NCBI RefSeq assembly: GCF_003852705.1
Contig: NZ_REFA01000001.1
Coordinates: 1 to 64,000 of the forward strand
Direction: 5' to 3'
DNA: 64,000 nucleotides
From: Amniculibacterium aquaticum
GTDB lineage: Bacteria; Bacteroidota; Bacteroidia; Flavobacteriales; Weeksellaceae
Shown here: positions 8,608 through 18,463 of the stretch, piece after piece
How positions within the stretch are numbered: the stretch's first letter is position 1
How the letters are laid out: each line of letters opens with the position of its first letter
Notes under the pieces: generated by a model
Database searches by the model: none
What the model saw: the letters and a program-made list of their open reading frames with translations, nothing else
Told to the model about the DNA's origin: nothing
Program-made: the position numbers and the translations under genes

Positions 8608-11037
8608 ATGAAAACAATACAAAAAACTTTATATATTTTCGTCTTATTACTTAGCACATTTGCATTTGCACAAAGCACCAAAATCGAAGCTTGGGTGAAT
8701 GGAGACTGTGGGATGTGTAAAGAAAGAATCGAAAAAACCGCCAAAAAAAATGGAGCAACATCCGCAAATTGGAACGACGAAACCAAGATGCTGAATGTGG
8801 AATTCGATGCCGCTAAAACTTCTTTGGATAAAATATTAGAAGACATTGCTGCAGTGGGACACGACAACGAAAAGTACAAAGCCAAGGATGAGGTGTACGA
8901 AAAACTTTCAGGATGTTGTCATTATGAAAGGGTAAGTCCGCCTGTAAAAAACTCAACTGAAAGTCCTAACAATGCAACACCGGTTGAAGTGAAGAAAGAA
9001 GACGACGATCCTCATGCCGGTCACGATCATGCAAAAAAAGAAGAAGTGGATGAACATGCGGAACACGATCATAAAAAAGATCAAATAAGAAATTCTAACA
9101 TAGAAGGCGTAACCGTAACCAAAGCACAAGCAACAACGGCTTTGAGCAGAAAGTCTGCTGATTTAACCTTTAAAATTGATCAAAAAGAATTGCTAAAAGC
9201 GGCTTGTTGTAACCTCTCTGAAAGTTTTGAAACCAATGCCACTGTAGATGTGTCTTTTTCCAATGCGGTGACAGGTGCGAAGCAGTTGAAAATGTTAGGA
9301 CTGGATCAAAAATATACGGCACTAACCAAAGAATTATTGCCAGAAATCAGAGGTTTGGCTTCTGCGTATGGACTTAATTTTATCCCGGGAAGATGGATCG
9401 GAGGCATTCAGTTGACCAAAGGAGGAAGTACCGTAACTAGCGGATACGAAGGGATTACAGGACAGATCAATACCGAATTGTTGAAATTTAACAAAACTCC
9501 CGAAACCAATCTGAATGTTTTTGCCGATTTCCAAGGGAGAACCGAGCTGAATCTCACGCAAACTTCACAAATCAATGAACACTGGGACCAAAGTATTTTG
9601 CTTCATGGAAACGGAACTTTTGGAAACATCGACGATAACAACGATGGTTTTTTGGATAGACCAAAAGGAAATCAGTTGAATGCTGCCTATCTTTTGAATT
9701 TTAACGACTTAGGACATTCAGGATTCGGATCTCATTTCGGGATTACTTTTTTGAAAGACAATAGAAAAGCAGGACAAACCAACTACGATTGGAATTTACC
9801 ACAAAGTCAGCAATCGGCTTATGGAGTAGGGATTGATACGCAAAGATTCCAAGTGTGGAACAAAACAGGTTTCGTATTTCCGGGAAGACCGTATCAGAGT
9901 TTGGGCTGGATGAATCAGTTTACCTATCACCAACAAAATAGCTTTTACGGCCTTAGAAATTATAACGGAAATCAGAAAACTTTTTATTCCAATTTAATTT
10001 ATGAAGACATGATTGTGAATACCAATCATAAGTATAAATTGGGAGCAAGTTTCTTAATGGACCTATTTGATGAAAATTATTTGACTCAATTGTACAAAAG
10101 AACCGAAACCGTTCCTGGTGCATTTGCAGAATATACCATGACTGGGGACAAGTTCACTTTGGTAGCAGGTGCCAGAGTCGATTTTCATAATTTGGCAGGC
10201 ACACAATTTTCGCCTCGATTGAATTTGAAATACGATATTTTACCTAAAACCATTGTGCGATTGTCCGCAGGAAAAGGTTTTAGAACGGCCAATGTGTTTG
10301 CAGAAAATCAACACTACTTTGCATCCAATAGAGTGGTGGACATTCACGCAAACGGAGGTAACATTTACGGATTGAAGCCGGAAGTTGCTTGGAATTACGG
10401 AGCAAGTCTTCAGCAAGAGTTCAAACTGTTCAACAGAAAAGCAACTTTGGTAGCCGATTTCTTCAGAACCGATTTCCAAAATCAAGTTTTGGTCGATTTG
10501 GATAACCCACAAAAATTATCCATTTATAATCTGGACGGAAAATCTTTTGCCAACTCTTTCCAAACACAGTTGGATTTTTCACCCGTTAAAAATTTGGATC
10601 TAAGGGTGGCGTATAAATATTACGATGTACAAGCCGATTACCACAGCGGAAGAAAAGAAGTGCCGTTTATGGCGAAAAACAGAGGTTTTTTTAATGCTGC
10701 TTATGCTACCAACAAAAATGCAAAAGACGCTTTTTGGTCTTTTGATACCACATTGCAATTTGTAGGAAAACAAAGATTACCGGATACGACATCCAATCCT
10801 ACAGCTTTTCAGTTGGCACCTTACTCCAAAGAATATGTTACACTGAATGCACAAGTAGCGTATCAGTTCAATAAAAATATCAGAGCCTATTTTGGTGGCG
10901 AAAACCTTACCGGTTACGAACAGATGAATCCAATTATGGATGTTAAAAATCCATTTGGAAGTTATTTTGATAGCAGTTTGATCTACGCTCCGATCATGCC
11001 GGCAAACTTCTATGTTGGTTTTGATGTGAAATTTTAA
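8608..11037 (+). CDS. TonB-dependent receptor with N-terminal HMA domain
   Basis: An 809-residue outer-membrane receptor. After a signal peptide ending at FAFAQ (residue 22) comes a ferredoxin-like heavy-metal-associated domain (about 24-92) with the metal site C34-G-M-C37, a CCH motif at 103-105, and a His/Asp/Glu-rich linker around 130-155. The plug domain follows (about 165-285, including another CC pair and FIPGRWIGGIQLTKGGSTV) and then a 22-strand-type barrel ending in aromatic DVKF. Usual Bacteroidota receptors start with a carboxypeptidase-regulatory-like domain; here the metal-binding domain takes that place. TonB-driven transport of copper or another soft metal complex is the likely role. 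The upstream Cys/His-rich gene supports this. Intrinsic terminator at 11082-11115. Confidence 0.9.
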   Translation: MKTIQKTLYIFVLLLSTFAFAQSTKIEAWVNGDCGMCKERIEKTAKKNGATSANWNDETKMLNVEFDAAKTSLDKILEDIAAVGHDNEKYKAKDEVYEKLSGCCHYERVSPPVKNSTESPNNATPVEVKKEDDDPHAGHDHAKKEEVDEHAEHDHKKDQIRNSNIEGVTVTKAQATTALSRKSADLTFKIDQKELLKAACCNLSESFETNATVDVSFSNAVTGAKQLKMLGLDQKYTALTKELLPEIRGLASAYGLNFIPGRWIGGIQLTKGGSTVTSGYEGITGQINTELLKFNKTPETNLNVFADFQGRTELNLTQTSQINEHWDQSILLHGNGTFGNIDDNNDGFLDRPKGNQLNAAYLLNFNDLGHSGFGSHFGITFLKDNRKAGQTNYDWNLPQSQQSAYGVGIDTQRFQVWNKTGFVFPGRPYQSLGWMNQFTYHQQNSFYGLRNYNGNQKTFYSNLIYEDMIVNTNHKYKLGASFLMDLFDENYLTQLYKRTETVPGAFAEYTMTGDKFTLVAGARVDFHNLAGTQFSPRLNLKYDILPKTIVRLSAGKGFRTANVFAENQHYFASNRVVDIHANGGNIYGLKPEVAWNYGASLQQEFKLFNRKATLVADFFRTDFQNQVLVDLDNPQKLSIYNLDGKSFANSFQTQLDFSPVKNLDLRVAYKYYDVQADYHSGRKEVPFMAKNRGFFNAAYATNKNAKDAFWSFDTTLQFVGKQRLPDTTSNPTAFQLAPYSKEYVTLNAQVAYQFNKNIRAYFGGENLTGYEQMNPIMDVKNPFGSYFDSSLIYAPIMPANFYVGFDVKF

Positions 11038-11081
11038 GAGCTTCCTGAAGAATTAGTACACTTTTATGAAAGCTTGTTTAG

Positions 11082-11115
11082 AATGTCGTCCTCAAAAAGG
11101 GCGGCATTTGTTTTT
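11082..11115 (+). terminator. Intrinsic terminator after the TonB receptor
   Basis: AATGTCGTCCT (11082-11092) pairs with AGGGCGGCATT (11098-11108) including G-U pairs, with loop CAAAA, then TGTTTTT. It lies in the 331-base gap 11038-11368. That gap also holds a weaker CGAGAT (11235-11240) / ATCTCG (11265-11270) dyad and a promoter element at 11310; nothing else was seen there. Confidence 0.65.
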
Positions 11116-11309
11116 AAATGAATAAAATATTAGCTTTTTTATTGATGATTCTTTAAATGTTAAAAAATCTTAAAGAAGAATTATCATTTTTGACCTATTT
11201 GTCGCAGTTCTCAGCGATTTGAAAAGGTAAAATTCGAGATAAAATGTTAAAAAATGTTAAAACCATCTCGGAGCTAACATAAATCATGACTGTTCTAAAT
11301 GCGAATCGA

Positions 11310-11317
11310 TATCTTTG
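11310..11317 (+). promoter_or_regulatory. -7 element for the NlpC/P60 gene
   Basis: TATCTTTG fits TANNTTTG, 51 bases ahead of the ATG at 11369. No clear -33 box was found. Confidence 0.4.
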
Positions 11318-11368
11318 TTAGGCTTTTGAAAATATAATTATTGTTAATCAATAGATAATCAAGCATAT

Positions 11369-12067
11369 ATGAAGAAAGGGATCGTATTTTATCTTACATT
11401 GGTATTATCTGCATTGTCCATGCAATCTTGCGTAACTGATTATGTGGTTGCAAAACCGTCATTTTATAATAAAGAATACAAAACAGAATCCAATAGTGCC
11501 GATGCCGGCGATAGACAATTGGAAAGAAATAAAAAAGAGCTGATCAGCAGTTTTACCTCGCTCAATCATAAGAATGATTTGGCCAATGAAAGGTCAAAAT
11601 CTAAAAGATCCGTCATTGAAAGGGCCATTCGTCATTCCAAATTAATTGATGGACTTTTAACCGAAGCCGAATCGTATCTAGGCACTCCGTACCGTTTGGG
11701 TGGGACTTCTAGAAGTGGTATCGATTGTTCGGCTTTTGTATTATCTGTTTTTGGAGCCGTTGCCGGGATGAATTTGCCAAGAGTTGCAGCATCTCAATCC
11801 CACGAAGGATATAATGTTAGTAAAGAAGAACTTCAAAAAGGAGATTTGTTGTTTTTCTCCAGAGGAAGCCGCGTTTCTCATGTAGGTATTGTCTATGATG
11901 TTACTTCAGATGGCGATGTTAAATTCATTCATGCTTCTACATCCAAAGGAGTGATGGTGTCCACCTTGAATACCGATTCGTATTGGGGAAATCGTTATCG
12001 TTTTGCAAAAAGAATTCTGGATGAAGACTTTTCCGATAACAAAGAATCTACAGCGAACAATAACTAG
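11369..12067 (+). CDS. NlpC/P60 (C40) cell-wall hydrolase lipoprotein
   Basis: A 232-residue lipoprotein: the signal sequence ends in a lipobox-like SMQSC with Cys at about residue 21. A charged linker (about 30-95) precedes the NlpC/P60 domain, which starts with AESYLGTPYRLGGTSRSG. The catalytic residues are visible: Cys120 in GIDCSAFV, His171 in SHVGIVY and a third polar residue, His, in FIHAS. Such enzymes cut D-Glu-diaminopimelate bonds in peptidoglycan stem peptides and take part in wall turnover. It is a single-gene unit, bounded by its own promoter element and a strong terminator at 12090-12130. Confidence 0.92.
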   Translation: MKKGIVFYLTLVLSALSMQSCVTDYVVAKPSFYNKEYKTESNSADAGDRQLERNKKELISSFTSLNHKNDLANERSKSKRSVIERAIRHSKLIDGLLTEAESYLGTPYRLGGTSRSGIDCSAFVLSVFGAVAGMNLPRVAASQSHEGYNVSKEELQKGDLLFFSRGSRVSHVGIVYDVTSDGDVKFIHASTSKGVMVSTLNTDSYWGNRYRFAKRILDEDFSDNKESTANNN

Positions 12068-12089
12068 AAAAAGTTAACGATATAGAATG

Positions 12090-12130
12090 AAAAAGCCGTC
12101 TCTAAAGAAATTTTCGAGACGGCTTTTTTT
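12090..12130 (+). terminator. Intrinsic terminator, usable in both directions
   Basis: AAAAGCCGTCTC pairs with GAGACGGCTTTT, loop of about 13 bases, followed by a T-tract. It lies between the convergent NlpC/P60 gene and the ABC ATPase gene. Confidence 0.8.
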
Positions 12131-12187
12131 AGTTTTAATACTCTAATACAGCAAGAGTTCACACTTGGGTTGATATAACCTCTTGTT

Positions 12188-12904
12188 TTAAAGAGCTTCA
12201 ATCGCGACTTGCGAAGCGAAATAATCCTCCAGTTCTTTTAAAGTTTCTGGGTTGGTTTGTAAATCTTTTACCACCACCCCTTTGTTAAGGACCACAATTC
12301 TATTGCAAACTTCTGTGGTATGCGAAAGGTCGTGGCTAGAAATCAGGAAGGTTGTTTCGCCCTTCATCGCCCATTTTTTAATTAAGTATTTTAATTTTAT
12401 TTGGGTAGAAGGATCCAGATTCGCAAAAGGCTCGTCCAGTATTACAATTTCAGGACTTCCAATCAGCGCACCAACAATACCCACTTTCTTTTGGTTTCCT
12501 TTGGACAGGTCACGGATGTATTTCCCAGCTTGGATAATTTCGTCATTAAAAAGATCGGTAAAATTGTTTAAAAATGAATCAACTTGCGTTTTGTTCACTC
12601 CTCTCAATTCTCCCAGAAAATAAAAATATTCTTCTGGAGTTAGATAGCCAATCAAAAACGACTCATCGATGAAGGCACCTACTTTGGATTTCCAAGATTC
12701 GTCCACATTCACCTTTAATCCATCAATGCTGATGCTTCCCGTTGTGGGTTCAATCAAATCGAGAAGGAGAGAGAAAAATGTGGTTTTTCCGGCTCCGTTA
12801 TTTCCAACCAAACCAAGCGTTTCCCCTTTGTTTATGGTTAAATTTTCAAGATGAAGGACTGTATTTTGTCCGTATTTTTTACTAATGTTTTCTACTGATA
12901 TCAT
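12188..12904 (-). CDS. ABC transporter ATP-binding protein
   Basis: A 238-residue ABC ATPase. Visible motifs are Walker A GNNGAGKTT, a Q-loop region (VGAFIDESFLIGYLTPEEY), signature LSKGNQKKVG, Walker B IVILDEPFANLDP and the switch His in LISSHDLSHT. Its class resembles the ATPases of drug or lipid exporters (ABC-2 type). It is followed on the same strand by nothing close, and preceded 25 bases upstream by the DUF5687 membrane protein gene, with which it forms an operon and presumably the transporter. Confidence 0.92.
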   Translation of the reverse strand: MISVENISKKYGQNTVLHLENLTINKGETLGLVGNNGAGKTTFFSLLLDLIEPTTGSISIDGLKVNVDESWKSKVGAFIDESFLIGYLTPEEYFYFLGELRGVNKTQVDSFLNNFTDLFNDEIIQAGKYIRDLSKGNQKKVGIVGALIGSPEIVILDEPFANLDPSTQIKLKYLIKKWAMKGETTFLISSHDLSHTTEVCNRIVVLNKGVVVKDLQTNPETLKELEDYFASQVAIEAL

Positions 12905-12929
12905 ACTTTAATTTGGTCTATTTTAAGGG

Positions 12930-14393
12930 TTAATCCTGTTTGAATGCGGCTATGGTCGAATATTTTTCTGTTTTGTAAACTTTAACAATAAGTTCGAAAA
13001 TTTTATCTCTCAACAAAAATCCTATTAATCCCAAAGCTCCAAGAGTAATAACGGCTGGCGTAATGGAGAAAAAATATTTGACACTTGAGAAAACTACCAT
13101 CGGCAACAGCATTTGTGGAATGAGCAACAACATAATTTTTAGGTTGAAATTATTGCTTCCTCCAGCGAATGCTTTCTTGGTCGAGTTAAGGTCTATGGCT
13201 TTTTTATTGTAGGCACCGGCAAAAAGCGTCATGTAAGAATTGACCCCTAAATTGTACAATCCGGCGGCAAAAATGGTGAAAAAAAGCTCCCAACTAACAA
13301 ATGCATAGATCAACGAAAATAGCATTGCAACCCCTATTGCAAAAACCGACAACGACCATTTTGCTTTTAAGTAGCCTTTGTATGGGATGTTTTGCGTCAT
13401 CATAAATGGATAATAGGACGAGTCCCAAGCCGGAACCCTTTGCCCAAAAGTAAACATGAAGCCACCGGTAACAAACAATCCCATAAAAATTTTCATGAAA
13501 TCGTTGTTGTATCCTGGCGAAAACATAAGAAATCCATAAAAAAGGAAGAATAAAGAACCCAAAACTGCTGATCTTGCCATTTTGCTACGCTTGATCATGC
13601 GAATGTCGTTGCCAATGAAAATACCCATCTTCCCAAATCTTTGGAGAAAAGCAATGTTCTCGGTTTTTCCGACTGCTTTTTTCATTTCCAAACCTTTATC
13701 CAGATACAAATTTCTTTTGATTAACTTAAAAACAAATTGTGCATTAAAAATGAATACGACAACAAGCATCGGCAACCAAAACTTTTGATTGTAAATAGCC
13801 ATAAATACAGTTTCTGATGCGCCTAAAAAATCAAAATATCCAAAATATTGAGCCAATGTTGCCAAAGCAATAACCCCCAATACCGAGTACAAAAACAGAT
13901 TGTTTTTGTTAATAACGATGTTGATCAAAACATTGTTGAACACCAATAGAATTGAGGAAACAACAAGACACAATACCCCAACGGTACTGTAATCGGAGTC
14001 GATAACCAACAAAACCGTAAACGGAATAATGAAAAGTAAAAATGCCCAAGAAAGAAATGAGGCAGCAATCTTGAAGATGGTGTGTCCTACAATAGTGTTT
14101 TTTGAAATGTTCTGACACAGTAATGGTTTTATGTTTTGTGTGGGCATTTGTTGCATGAAATATTTTACCAAAAGATCAAACGCCAGATACACAATAAAAT
14201 ACTTTGAAAACAGCTTTACAGGATCTTGCCCTTCTTCGATGGAGGCATAATATAAAGCAAAAGCACCTCCAATTAAGATGAAAGAAAAATAAATCATGAC
14301 AAAACTAATCATGATCTTGGACAATACACTTGCTAAAAATTGTGGAGATCGAAAAAGGCCTTTAAACTCTAACTTGAATAACTTTAAGAACAT
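12930..14393 (-). CDS. DUF5687 family ABC-2-like permease
   Basis: A 487-residue polytopic membrane protein with about 11-12 hydrophobic segments and an N-terminus MFLKLFKLEFKGLFRSPQF typical of the Bacteroidota DUF5687 family. It has the layout of an ABC-2 permease, with an amphipathic N-terminal helix, paired helices and a central cytoplasmic region around residues 225-265. It is read first in an operon with the ATPase 25 bases downstream. The substrate is unknown; export of a lipid, drug or envelope component is the usual guess. An unlinked 102-base gap separates it from recN. Confidence 0.88.
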   Translation of the reverse strand: MFLKLFKLEFKGLFRSPQFLASVLSKIMISFVMIYFSFILIGGAFALYYASIEEGQDPVKLFSKYFIVYLAFDLLVKYFMQQMPTQNIKPLLCQNISKNTIVGHTIFKIAASFLSWAFLLFIIPFTVLLVIDSDYSTVGVLCLVVSSILLVFNNVLINIVINKNNLFLYSVLGVIALATLAQYFGYFDFLGASETVFMAIYNQKFWLPMLVVVFIFNAQFVFKLIKRNLYLDKGLEMKKAVGKTENIAFLQRFGKMGIFIGNDIRMIKRSKMARSAVLGSLFFLFYGFLMFSPGYNNDFMKIFMGLFVTGGFMFTFGQRVPAWDSSYYPFMMTQNIPYKGYLKAKWSLSVFAIGVAMLFSLIYAFVSWELFFTIFAAGLYNLGVNSYMTLFAGAYNKKAIDLNSTKKAFAGGSNNFNLKIMLLLIPQMLLPMVVFSSVKYFFSITPAVITLGALGLIGFLLRDKIFELIVKVYKTEKYSTIAAFKQD

Positions 14394-14495
14394 TTTTGCA
14401 TTTTAACTACAAATATGCAAAAAAAACAGGCGAAAGTCAAATAAAACATAACTGAAAAAGGATTTCAAAAAAGAAATCTTAATCGGTATTACAAA

Positions 14496-16145
14496 CTATT
14501 TCATCAATTCCTCAGCTTGTTTCATTGCAGCATCTGTAATTACAGAACCCGAAAGGAGCTGGGCTATTTCTTTTAGTTTCTCGTCTTTGGTTAGCACCAC
14601 GATGTTGGATCGTGTTTTGCCGTCTATTTCTGATTTTACAACTTTATAATTGTCATTTCCTTTGGCTGCCACTTGTGCCAGATGAGAGATAACAATCAGT
14701 TGCATATCTTGAGACATTTCTTGCATGACCTTTCCGATTTCGTCGGCAACTTTACCGGAAACTCCCGTATCGATTTCATCCAAAATTAGGGTCGGCAAAT
14801 CGGTGTTTTCAGCCATGATTTTTTTCACAGCCAGCATCACACGACTTCTTTCGCCTCCGGAGATTGCCGATTGTATGGGCTTAAGAGCAAAACCCGAATT
14901 GGCCTGAAAAAGAATTTGTATTTTCTCTTTTCCAAACAAATTAAAGTCTTTGGTCGGGGTAAGTTCTACATCCAATTTTGCTTTTTCCAGGCCCAATTTT
15001 TGCAGCAAAGTTTCTATTTTGTTCTTGAAAACAGGGATGTTCTTTTTTCTGATTTCACTAAGAAGTACAGCTTGTTTTTCAAGCCTATCGTCACATTTTT
15101 TCAGTTCTTTTTCAGCATTCTCGATGTTGGATTGCAGATCGTCAAAATTGGATTGTTCGGATTGTATTCTGTCTCGAATCTCGATTAACTCTTCTACAGA
15201 ATTCACTCTGTGTTTCTGCATAAGCCCATTCACCAAGCTTAATCTTTCATTCAATTTTAATAAAACCTCTGGGCTAACTTCAACTTTTTCGGCTTTATTT
15301 TGAAGGTCAAAAATCAGATCTTTAAATTCCAAAAAGAGAGTCTCCATTCGTTCTTGGTTTTCAGAAAACTGATGCGAAAGTTCTGCTGTTTTTGTGAGTT
15401 TATTTTTTATTTCCAACAAGGCATCTATCACACCTACTTCGTCTTGATCGGTTCTGGAGAAGATGTCGTTAAGGTTTTCAACAATGATTTCTGCATTTTC
15501 ATACAGGGACAATTGACTTTCAAGTTCTTCTATATTCAAAGTGTCCAAATCTGCTGAAAGAAGTTCGTCCAATAGAAAATTTTTATAATCGACATCATTC
15601 GTGCCTTCCAACAATAGATTTTTCAGTTGGTCCAATGTCTTTTTAAGTCCTAAAAAATGACTGAATTCCTTTTGATATTCACCTAGATTTTCAAAATTAT
15701 TTCCCAAACCGTCAATAATTTCGAATTGGAATTTTTCTGAAAAAAGATGCGATGTTTCAAATTGAGAATGGATGTCAATGATCTGTTCGGACAGGGATTT
15801 CAAAACATCCAAAGTCGTTGGGACATCGTTGATGAACGCTCTGGATTTCCCATTGACCAAGATCTCTCTTCGGATGATGGTAGAGGATTCAAAATCCAAA
15901 TCGTTTTTTTCGAAAAAAGGGATCAGATTATTTTGCAAACGAAATTCGCCTTCTACAATGCTTTTGGCTTCGGTGTTTTGTATGGCTTTCGCGTCCACCC
16001 TTTCGCCCATCAATAGGCGCAAAGCTCCCAAGATGATGGATTTTCCAGCTCCTGTTTCTCCTGTGATTACCTGAAGCCCGCGGTTCAAGTGGATTTCTAG
16101 GGAGTCGATAAGGGCAAAATTCTGTATAAAAATTCGTGAAAGCAT
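14496..16145 (-). CDS. recN: DNA repair protein RecN
   Basis: A 549-residue SMC-like ATPase, matching the normal RecN length. Walker A is GETGAGKSI near residues 31-39; the ABC signature ISGGERSRVM and Walker B LPTLILDEIDTGVSG are in the C-terminal half. A long central coiled coil (about 150-380) separates the two ATPase halves. RecN gathers DNA ends during double-strand break repair with RecA. It is the last gene of the leftward bamD-omega-coaBC-porD-recN block. Confidence 0.96.
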   Translation of the reverse strand: MLSRIFIQNFALIDSLEIHLNRGLQVITGETGAGKSIILGALRLLMGERVDAKAIQNTEAKSIVEGEFRLQNNLIPFFEKNDLDFESSTIIRREILVNGKSRAFINDVPTTLDVLKSLSEQIIDIHSQFETSHLFSEKFQFEIIDGLGNNFENLGEYQKEFSHFLGLKKTLDQLKNLLLEGTNDVDYKNFLLDELLSADLDTLNIEELESQLSLYENAEIIVENLNDIFSRTDQDEVGVIDALLEIKNKLTKTAELSHQFSENQERMETLFLEFKDLIFDLQNKAEKVEVSPEVLLKLNERLSLVNGLMQKHRVNSVEELIEIRDRIQSEQSNFDDLQSNIENAEKELKKCDDRLEKQAVLLSEIRKKNIPVFKNKIETLLQKLGLEKAKLDVELTPTKDFNLFGKEKIQILFQANSGFALKPIQSAISGGERSRVMLAVKKIMAENTDLPTLILDEIDTGVSGKVADEIGKVMQEMSQDMQLIVISHLAQVAAKGNDNYKVVKSEIDGKTRSNIVVLTKDEKLKEIAQLLSGSVITDAAMKQAEELMK

Positions 16146-16223
16146 AGAGAAAAAATAAAGCTTTAAAATGAAAAGCTTTACAAAAATATTAGGTTTTTAT
16201 AGATTGTACAAATACTGAGCTGC

Positions 16224-17126
16224 TTATTTCCATTTATTCCACTTGGAGTCGATGTATTTTGGTGCAAAGAGCATCATCAGTTGTTTCAGCTCGCCCATAT
16301 TGACCGCTCCGTTGTTATTGGAATCGAAAATGCTAAAAATCTCATCGCTCTTGGCATCAATAAAAAGGTTGATGGGATAACTTTGTTGGAAGTTATTTTC
16401 ATAAAATCGAAGCTTGTTCAGCTGATCAGCGATTATTTTTTTTGCAGGTGCAGGATCTTGGTTGTGTAAATTGTCCAAGCCTGCTCTGTGGTAGGCATAA
16501 AACATCCCACGAAAAGAGTCGTAATTGGGATTTAGAATTTCATTAATCAAAGAACCACGGGATTTTGGTCCGTCCATAGGTGCCCAGTTTTCGTAATTTC
16601 TATTTTGTGAATTTTGAGCAATTTGCTGAGCCTTTAAAAACCATTGGTTTCCACCTTTTTCTTGAAAGGAATCGGCATCGTATCCGATCACCAAATAAAT
16701 GTAAAAGGAAATAACATCAATTAAATTTTTTCCTGAAAACTGTCTTTCGTTGAATATAAGATTTTCATTTTCAATGTATTCAAAACCAAATCGGGTGTCG
16801 TTAAGATTAAGTATGGGCGATTCGTATGTCGATCCAAAAACCGGCCGAACGGACTGTACCACAATGCTGCCTTTGTAGCGATTGCCGTCCCTTTCTGCTA
16901 CAATAATCGAAAAGTTACATTTTATTTTTTCAAAATTCTGCAACTTTTTTCCGGTCCAACTGGTATTGTTGATGAAGTCTTTAAGGCTTTTTTCCAAACT
17001 TTTGTACACCTGCTGATTGCTGCCACCCAAAGTCGGCGCAGTTACTTGTACTTGTGCCATCAATTCCTGGGCAAAAGCCTGAGAACTAAAAAACAAAAGA
17101 CTAAAAACGAAGAGTATTTTTTTCAT
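16224..17126 (-). CDS. porD: PorD (DUF4835), type IX secretion-associated protein
   Basis: A 300-residue protein with a signal peptide (KKILFVFSLLFFSSQAFAQE). The body is the DUF4835 domain, including VTAPTLGGSNQQVYKSLEKSL near the start and GYDADSFQEKGGNQWFLKAQQIAQ in the middle. It ends near DSKWNKW. DUF4835 proteins are named PorD in T9SS work in Porphyromonas; the exact role is less clear than for PorK-N. An EF-hand-like stretch (FDSNNNGAVNMGEL) lies near the C-terminus. It sits in the conserved Bacteroidota context between coaBC and recN. Confidence 0.9.
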   Translation of the reverse strand: MKKILFVFSLLFFSSQAFAQELMAQVQVTAPTLGGSNQQVYKSLEKSLKDFINNTSWTGKKLQNFEKIKCNFSIIVAERDGNRYKGSIVVQSVRPVFGSTYESPILNLNDTRFGFEYIENENLIFNERQFSGKNLIDVISFYIYLVIGYDADSFQEKGGNQWFLKAQQIAQNSQNRNYENWAPMDGPKSRGSLINEILNPNYDSFRGMFYAYHRAGLDNLHNQDPAPAKKIIADQLNKLRFYENNFQQSYPINLFIDAKSDEIFSIFDSNNNGAVNMGELKQLMMLFAPKYIDSKWNKWK

Positions 17127-17156
17127 GATAATATGCTTTATAAACGAAAATCCGGC

Positions 17157-18359
17157 TTATTTATTTTCCATCCTAGCCTCTACAGCATCCAAAATATCTT
17201 TAGCCACCTCAGTTTTGGGTTTCAAATCAAAGGTTACGATTTCGTCTTTGGTAATTAAATTTATTTTATTGGTATCTTTCTTGAAACCTGCGCCTTCGTC
17301 TCTTAGGGAATTTAATACGATCATGTCTAGATTTTTCTTCTCCAATTTTCCTTTGGCATTGGCCATTTCATTCTGAGTTTCTAGAGCAAATCCTACCAGA
17401 ATCTGATGTTTTTTTTGCTGGCCCATGGTTTTCAAAATATCCGGATTCTTCACCAATTCTATGGTAAACGAATCTTCATTTTTCTTAATTTTTTCTTGAG
17501 CAACCACTTTTGGAGTGTAATCCGCAACTGCCGCAGAGGCTATTGCAACATCTACAGAATCAAAAACTTCCATAACCTCCGTCAGCATTTCTTTTGCCGA
17601 AGTCACACGGATAAGTTTTATATTGGGATGTTCAATGGATAATGTTGTGGGCCCGGATACCAAAGTGACCAAAGCACCTCTTTCTGCGGCTTCTTTTGCC
17701 AGAGAAAAACCCATTTTCCCGGAGGAATGATTTCCAATAAATCGCACAGGATCTATCGCCTCATAGGTTGGACCAGCCGTAATGAGGATTTTTTTTCCGC
17801 TTAGTTGCGAGTGTTTAGAATTGAAATATTTTCCGATAACTTCCAATATGGTGTGCGGCTCGGACATTCGTCCTTGGCCAATAAGTCCACTTGCCAATTC
17901 GCCATGCTCAGCAGGGATAATATGGTGTCCAAATTGTTTGGCTTTTTCTAAATTTATATTCGTTGAAGGATGTTGGTACATGTCCAAATCCATTGCAGGA
18001 GCAATAAAAACCGGGCACTTCGCTGAAAGATAGGTTGCCATCACCAAATTGTCGCAGAGTCCATTTACCATTTTGGCCAAAGTATTTGCCGTACATGGAG
18101 CTACCAAAATCAAATCGGCCCACAGTGCCATTTCTACATGAGAATTCCAAGTGCCGTTATCGCCATAAAACTCCGTAAATACTGGTTTTTTGGAGAGGGT
18201 AGACAGGGTTAATGCTGAAACAAATTTTTGTGCATCTGGAGTCATCAAAACCTGAACTTCGGCATTTTCCTTTACAAAATCACGAACCAAAGTGTTGATT
18301 TTATATGCGGCGATACCTCCTGTTACTAAAATGAGAATTTTTTTTCCTGAAAAGCTCAT
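17157..18359 (-). CDS. coaBC: CoaBC: phosphopantothenoylcysteine decarboxylase / phosphopantothenate-cysteine ligase
   Basis: A 400-residue bifunctional coenzyme A enzyme. The N-terminal CoaC flavoprotein (1-185) has the start GKKILILVTGGIAAYK, the active-site His in NSHVEMAL and Cys in NGLCDNLV. The CoaB half (about 190-400) begins GKKILITAGPTYEAIDPVRFIGN and includes SGKMGFSLAKEA and GFALET. Together they convert 4'-phosphopantothenate to 4'-phosphopantetheine. Start at the ATG at 18359 is preferred over TTG at 18365. The window also encodes CoaX (41321), the first enzyme of the same pathway. Confidence 0.96.
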   Translation of the reverse strand: MSFSGKKILILVTGGIAAYKINTLVRDFVKENAEVQVLMTPDAQKFVSALTLSTLSKKPVFTEFYGDNGTWNSHVEMALWADLILVAPCTANTLAKMVNGLCDNLVMATYLSAKCPVFIAPAMDLDMYQHPSTNINLEKAKQFGHHIIPAEHGELASGLIGQGRMSEPHTILEVIGKYFNSKHSQLSGKKILITAGPTYEAIDPVRFIGNHSSGKMGFSLAKEAAERGALVTLVSGPTTLSIEHPNIKLIRVTSAKEMLTEVMEVFDSVDVAIASAAVADYTPKVVAQEKIKKNEDSFTIELVKNPDILKTMGQQKKHQILVGFALETQNEMANAKGKLEKKNLDMIVLNSLRDEGAGFKKDTNKINLITKDEIVTFDLKPKTEVAKDILDAVEARMENK

Positions 18360-18463
18360 AGACAAATTAATTGTACGAATTTACATATTTTTTTTGAATG
18401 CTTTTATGCAAAAAAAAATCCGAACAAGTAAGCCTTGTTCGGAGATATCTTGAGGAAGAAAAA

